The translations under genes were made by a program, and so were the position numbers. From the NCBI GenBank assembly GCA_002412705.1, contig DHVO01000161.1, positions 1 to 7,741 on the forward strand: a stretch of 7,741 nucleotides of DNA. The letters run 5' to 3'. The notes under the pieces are model-generated. The model was given only the letters and a program-made list of their open reading frames with translations. It was not told the origin of the DNA and searched no databases. Numbering within the stretch: position 1 is the stretch's first letter; each line of letters begins with the position of its first letter. Source of the DNA: Bacteroidales bacterium UBA5206 (lineage in GTDB: Bacteria > Bacteroidota > Bacteroidia > Bacteroidales > Tenuifilaceae). This document shows, one piece after another, positions 5,657 through 7,741 of this stretch.

Positions 5657-5670
5657 ATACCTCTTAAGCC

Positions 5671-6624
5671 TTAGCATGGGCTACATGTTTCCCCAAGGTA
5701 CTCCTGCTCCGTTTGCCCAGGAGTTGGAATAAACGATGCCGATACACCCAACGCATGCAGATCCATTATGGTGCTGTAACCCGATCGGCAAACCACCTTT
5801 TTAGCGCTTTTTAGCGCAATGGCAAGCTCATTATCGGGCAAATGGGGCACAATGCAGATATTCCCATTCCATAAGGGCGAAGAGCCTTTTTCTGGACGTC
5901 CTTCTATAATAATCGCACGCAAATTACCCCTTTGGGCAACCCCTTTCATGGTATCAACCAGCATGGAGCGATGCGGTTCTGGCCCCGATGCTAAAACCAT
6001 CAAGTCCCACACCTTTTCCTGCTCAGGAATATTCATCTCACTAAATCGCGATAGCGGGCCAATGTAGCGTGCATTGGTAGGAATCCTTAACCCATGCGAT
6101 AGCTTTCCCGATAGGTTTTGCTCACCCTCGTAATCGGGAATCCAAACCTGGGTAAATCGAGAAGCAAACCATCTAATAACCGCCATAGCAATAGGTTCGG
6201 CCCAGCCAAAGGGTTTGGGCAGCAATAGCCTTAGCTGATGGGTAATTAGCACCGTTTGGATAGATGCATTGAACAGCCCGTACCTATTATCGGAGATTAT
6301 AACATCGGCTCCCAGCTGCTTTACCAGCCGCTTGGCCCTGCGATGCTCCCAAAGGGCAAAAAACGGAAGTTTTAGCGCATAGACAATTAAAGGCAGCAAC
6401 TGCGACTCGCCTTTTGAGAATCGGATGGTTTGCGATGGAAAATGAATGGGCTCAAGGCGAGGAAAAGCCTGCTTAAGCAACGCATTGGTATGACTATCGC
6501 CAGCAATGGTTACCCTATTGCCATCGTTTAATAAGTTCTTGATGATTGGAATAAGCCGTGCAGCATGGCCAAGCCCCCAGCCAAGGGGGCACACAAGCAC
6601 CGTTTTGTGCTTGATTGGCTCCAT
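5671..6624 (-). CDS. GT-B glycosyltransferase, MurG/UDP-sugar type, probably C-terminally shortened
   Basis: Predicted cytoplasmic or membrane-surface glycosyltransferase using an activated sugar; donor and acceptor unknown. N-terminal Rossmann domain: VLVCPLGWGLGHAARLIPII (9-28), matching the glycine-rich G-x-GHxxR loop of MurG-like enzymes and a Bacteroidota family beginning APLDWGLGHATR; SDNRYGLF (111-118); VLITHQLRLL (125-134). C-terminal donor-binding domain: LMVLASGPEPHR (208-219), IVPHLPDNEL (258-267), VVCRSGYSTIMDL (277-289) and FIPTPGQTEQEYL (298-310), the usual nucleotide-sugar contact segment. The protein then stops within seven residues (GETCSPC), whereas GT-B enzymes normally continue several tens of residues through the closing helices. 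A GGGG run sits exactly at the point of departure, and downstream DNA is repetitive. It begins 3 nt after the radical SAM gene and is likely co-transcribed. It may be inactive if the end is really lost. Confidence 0.85.
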   Translation of the reverse strand: MEPIKHKTVLVCPLGWGLGHAARLIPIIKNLLNDGNRVTIAGDSHTNALLKQAFPRLEPIHFPSQTIRFSKGESQLLPLIVYALKLPFFALWEHRRAKRLVKQLGADVIISDNRYGLFNASIQTVLITHQLRLLLPKPFGWAEPIAMAVIRWFASRFTQVWIPDYEGEQNLSGKLSHGLRIPTNARYIGPLSRFSEMNIPEQEKVWDLMVLASGPEPHRSMLVDTMKGVAQRGNLRAIIIEGRPEKGSSPLWNGNICIVPHLPDNELAIALKSAKKVVCRSGYSTIMDLHALGVSASFIPTPGQTEQEYLGETCSPC

Positions 6625-6627
6625 AGT

Positions 6628-7401
6628 TTATCCGGTTACCTGTACTGGAATACCTAATGCCTCTACTCTATGGGCAATTTGCCTAAGCTCATCAACAGAG
6701 ATTCTCTCAAGATTCTCGGCAGGGGTCTCGCGGGCAATGGTGTAAACCATAACCTCCTTAGGGTTAATCTCGTTAAGGAGCTCAAGCCAGCGGCTAATCT
6801 CCTCGGGACGAGTATTATCAACAGCAACACCCTTGTAGGTTCCTCTAAGGAAAAGGGTTTGCAGAATAACGTTCCCTTTAAACTGCTTTAGGTTCTCAAC
6901 AATCTGTTCAATGGTAACCTTGGTTTTAGGCTGATTCAAAATCCTAAAAGTAGCATCAATACCTGAGTCTAACTTCAGGATATTCTGATCGACCTTTAGT
7001 AAAGCCTTTACCACATCGGGCTTGTGAAGATATGTTGAGTTGGATAGAACAGCGATTTGGGCATCAGGAAAAAAGTGGTTCCTAACCTCGATGGTATCGT
7101 TAATAATTCCAGCAAAATCAGGGTGAAGCGTTGGCTCACCGTTTCCTGCAAAGGTAATAACGTCAAGGTCTTCGCCATCCTCAAGCATCTCCTCAAGCTT
7201 TTCCTCAAGCGATTCGCGAATGCTCTCGCGGCTTGGTAGCTTACCCGATGATACAGAGTTGGTCCATCCGCACTCGCAGTAAATGCAGTCGAATGAGCAA
7301 ACTTTAGAATTGGTTGGTAGGAGGTTAACTCCCAGAGAGATGCCTAATCGTCGGCTTTTTACTGGACCAAAGACGATACTATCGAAAAGAAACGTACCCA
7401 T
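6628..7401 (-). CDS. radical SAM protein (COG0731-like)
   Basis: Predicted cytoplasmic iron-sulfur enzyme that cleaves S-adenosylmethionine to a radical; the substrate is not known. From the ATG at 7401 the protein has 257 residues. The CxxxCxxC cluster motif is CSFDCIYC (35, 39 and 42), followed by a fourth cysteine in ECGW. ITFAGNGEPTLHPDF (82-96) is the glycine-rich SAM-binding strand of the family, and VLSNSTYL (118-125), ILKLDSG (141-147) and LQTLFLRGTY (181-190) are further barrel strands. The N-terminal FGPVKSRRLGISLGVNLLP (11-29) is typical of this group. The frame is open to a TTG at 7422, but that codon lies inside a TACCTTTG promoter box, so ATG 7401 is preferred. It leads a two-gene operon with the glycosyltransferase. 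The relation between the two is not evident. Confidence 0.9.
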   Translation of the reverse strand: MGTFLFDSIVFGPVKSRRLGISLGVNLLPTNSKVCSFDCIYCECGWTNSVSSGKLPSRESIRESLEEKLEEMLEDGEDLDVITFAGNGEPTLHPDFAGIINDTIEVRNHFFPDAQIAVLSNSTYLHKPDVVKALLKVDQNILKLDSGIDATFRILNQPKTKVTIEQIVENLKQFKGNVILQTLFLRGTYKGVAVDNTRPEEISRWLELLNEINPKEVMVYTIARETPAENLERISVDELRQIAHRVEALGIPVQVTG

Positions 7402-7419
7402 GTTTGTTTTGAATTGCTG

Positions 7420-7427
7420 CAAAGGTA
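7420..7427 (-). promoter_or_regulatory. Bacteroidota -7 box for the radical SAM operon
   Basis: On the minus strand the bases read TACCTTTG, matching TAnnTTTG, 18 nt before the ATG at 7401. The geometry is nearly the same as at rbfA. No TTTG -33 box is seen at the expected distance upstream. Confidence 0.55.
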
Positions 7428-7482
7428 ATAAAAAAGGAATACCTAACCCGTATTATCTTTTTTGTTTATATGATATAGAGCA

Positions 7483-7671
7483 GATTAGGAAGAGAGGGAG
7501 GTGAGGAAGTGGAGGGAGATGAGGAATGAGAAACGTTGGACATTAGTAACATGTAACCTGTAACAGGTCATAAAAAAGAGGAAGTAATCGGGAGTTAATC
7601 GGAAGTCAACGGAATTATATAAAGAAGGAAGAGGAGGAATGTGAGGAAGAGGAAGAATTAAGAAGTGGTAA
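7483..7671 (+). repeat. composite repeat, subfamily B copy 2: purine-rich leader with internal insertion
   Basis: Purine-rich + strand from about 7483, homologous to the leader at 4792-4896, including a 33-nt identical stretch (7621-7653). Relative to that copy it carries 57 extra nt between two GAGGAA copies (7521-7526 and 7578-7583) and 11 extra nt (CGGGAGTTAAT) just after. The 57-nt segment is not purine-rich and contains three 7-nt steps GTAACAT-GTAACCT-GTAACAG (7546-7566) and the small palindrome ACCTGTAACAGGT (7556-7568). It lies upstream of the radical SAM promoter, while the other leaders lie downstream of + strand genes. Confidence 0.75.
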
Positions 7672-7741
7672 TGTAGCGCCACGGCATGCCGTGGCGTGTT
7701 TAGAATTATCAGAAACCCAACATCAATCCCTGTATTTGTAG
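7672..7741. repeat. 65-bp palindrome-headed unit, array running off the window
   Basis: TGTAG (7672) plus CGCCACGGCATGCCGTGGCG (7677-7696, a perfect 20-nt palindrome), then a tail with AGAATTATCAGAAACCCAAC and ATCAATCCC. A new TGTAG begins at 7737, exactly 65 nt on, so at least one more unit probably follows outside the window. Confidence 0.8.

Larger units (their letters stand above)
4795..5670. other. 876-bp gene-free stretch filled with repeat elements
   Basis: This region between two converging gene groups holds, in order: a purine-rich leader (to 4896), three 65-66-bp palindrome-headed units (4897-5092), two ACCCCGAAGGGGT palindromes (5124-5186), a second composite element (5194-5389 including its tail), a decayed AACCTG palindrome (5376-5406), a hairpin ACCTCGCCCTTTAGGGCGGGGT (22 nt, 5429-5450), AGGGCTTTAGCCCT (5470-5483), and repeat-like sequences up to the end of the glycosyltransferase gene. 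No ORF here looks like a protein, and no tRNA or transposase was seen. Confidence 0.75.

Noticed and set aside
7420..7422. TTG start for the radical SAM gene
   Set aside because: The codon overlaps a TACCTTTG promoter box and the residues it adds (QQFKTN) are not typical of the family.
7485..7682. Minus-strand ORF sharing LPHIPPLPS with the ORF at 4727-4912
   Set aside because: The shared peptide is explained by the 33-nt identical repeat leader; the two frames diverge outside it.

Overview
The window reads as chromosomal DNA from a member of the Bacteroidota. Three things support this: a PorP/SprF-family protein next to a protein with a type B type IX secretion sorting domain (both Bacteroidota-restricted families), two TAnnTTTG -7 promoter boxes of the Bacteroidota kind, and a lack of clear Shine-Dalgarno sequences. 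Genus or family cannot be fixed from the sequence alone. Seven protein genes are supported, five on the + strand and two on the - strand. No rRNA, tRNA, phage gene, transposase or CRISPR array is visible.

Layout. (1) 29-2151, +: a secreted protein with a gliding-motility-type C-terminal sorting domain, then a PorP/SprF-like outer-membrane-associated partner, closed by a strong hairpin-plus-T8 terminator at 2175-2211. (2) 2462-4794, +: a tight three-gene operon with 2-3 nt gaps: rbfA (ribosome maturation), a class I SAM-dependent methyltransferase, and a LolC/LolE-like FtsX-domain permease. A -7 box lies just upstream of rbfA. (3) 7401 down to 5671, -: a radical SAM protein of the COG0731 type, then, 3 nt further on, a GT-B/MurG-like glycosyltransferase whose C-terminus looks cut short where it meets repetitive DNA.

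The three gene-poor stretches (2152-2461, 4795-5670, 7402-7741) are packed with short interspersed repeats. The main one is a composite element: a purine-rich leader of about 75-190 bp (GGAAGAGGAGGAA-like on the + strand) followed by one or more units of about 65 bp, each headed by TGTAG and a 20-nt palindrome of the type CGCCACAGCATGCTGTGGCG. Copies show paired substitutions that keep the stem. Around these lie other small palindromes: an AACCTGACAGG family, ACCCCGAAGGGGT, AGGGCTTTAGCCCT, and fragments resembling the GACACAGAG / CTTTGCGTCTT repeats seen in many environmental bacteria.

How the parts work together: the first pair is plausibly a cell-surface module in which the PorP-like protein anchors or helps place the type IX cargo. 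The rbfA operon joins ribosome maturation to envelope housekeeping. The minus-strand pair has no obvious shared pathway. The most noteworthy non-genic signal is the palindrome-headed 65-bp element family, which behaves like a non-autonomous, REP/MITE-like repeat. No new gene system could be supported.
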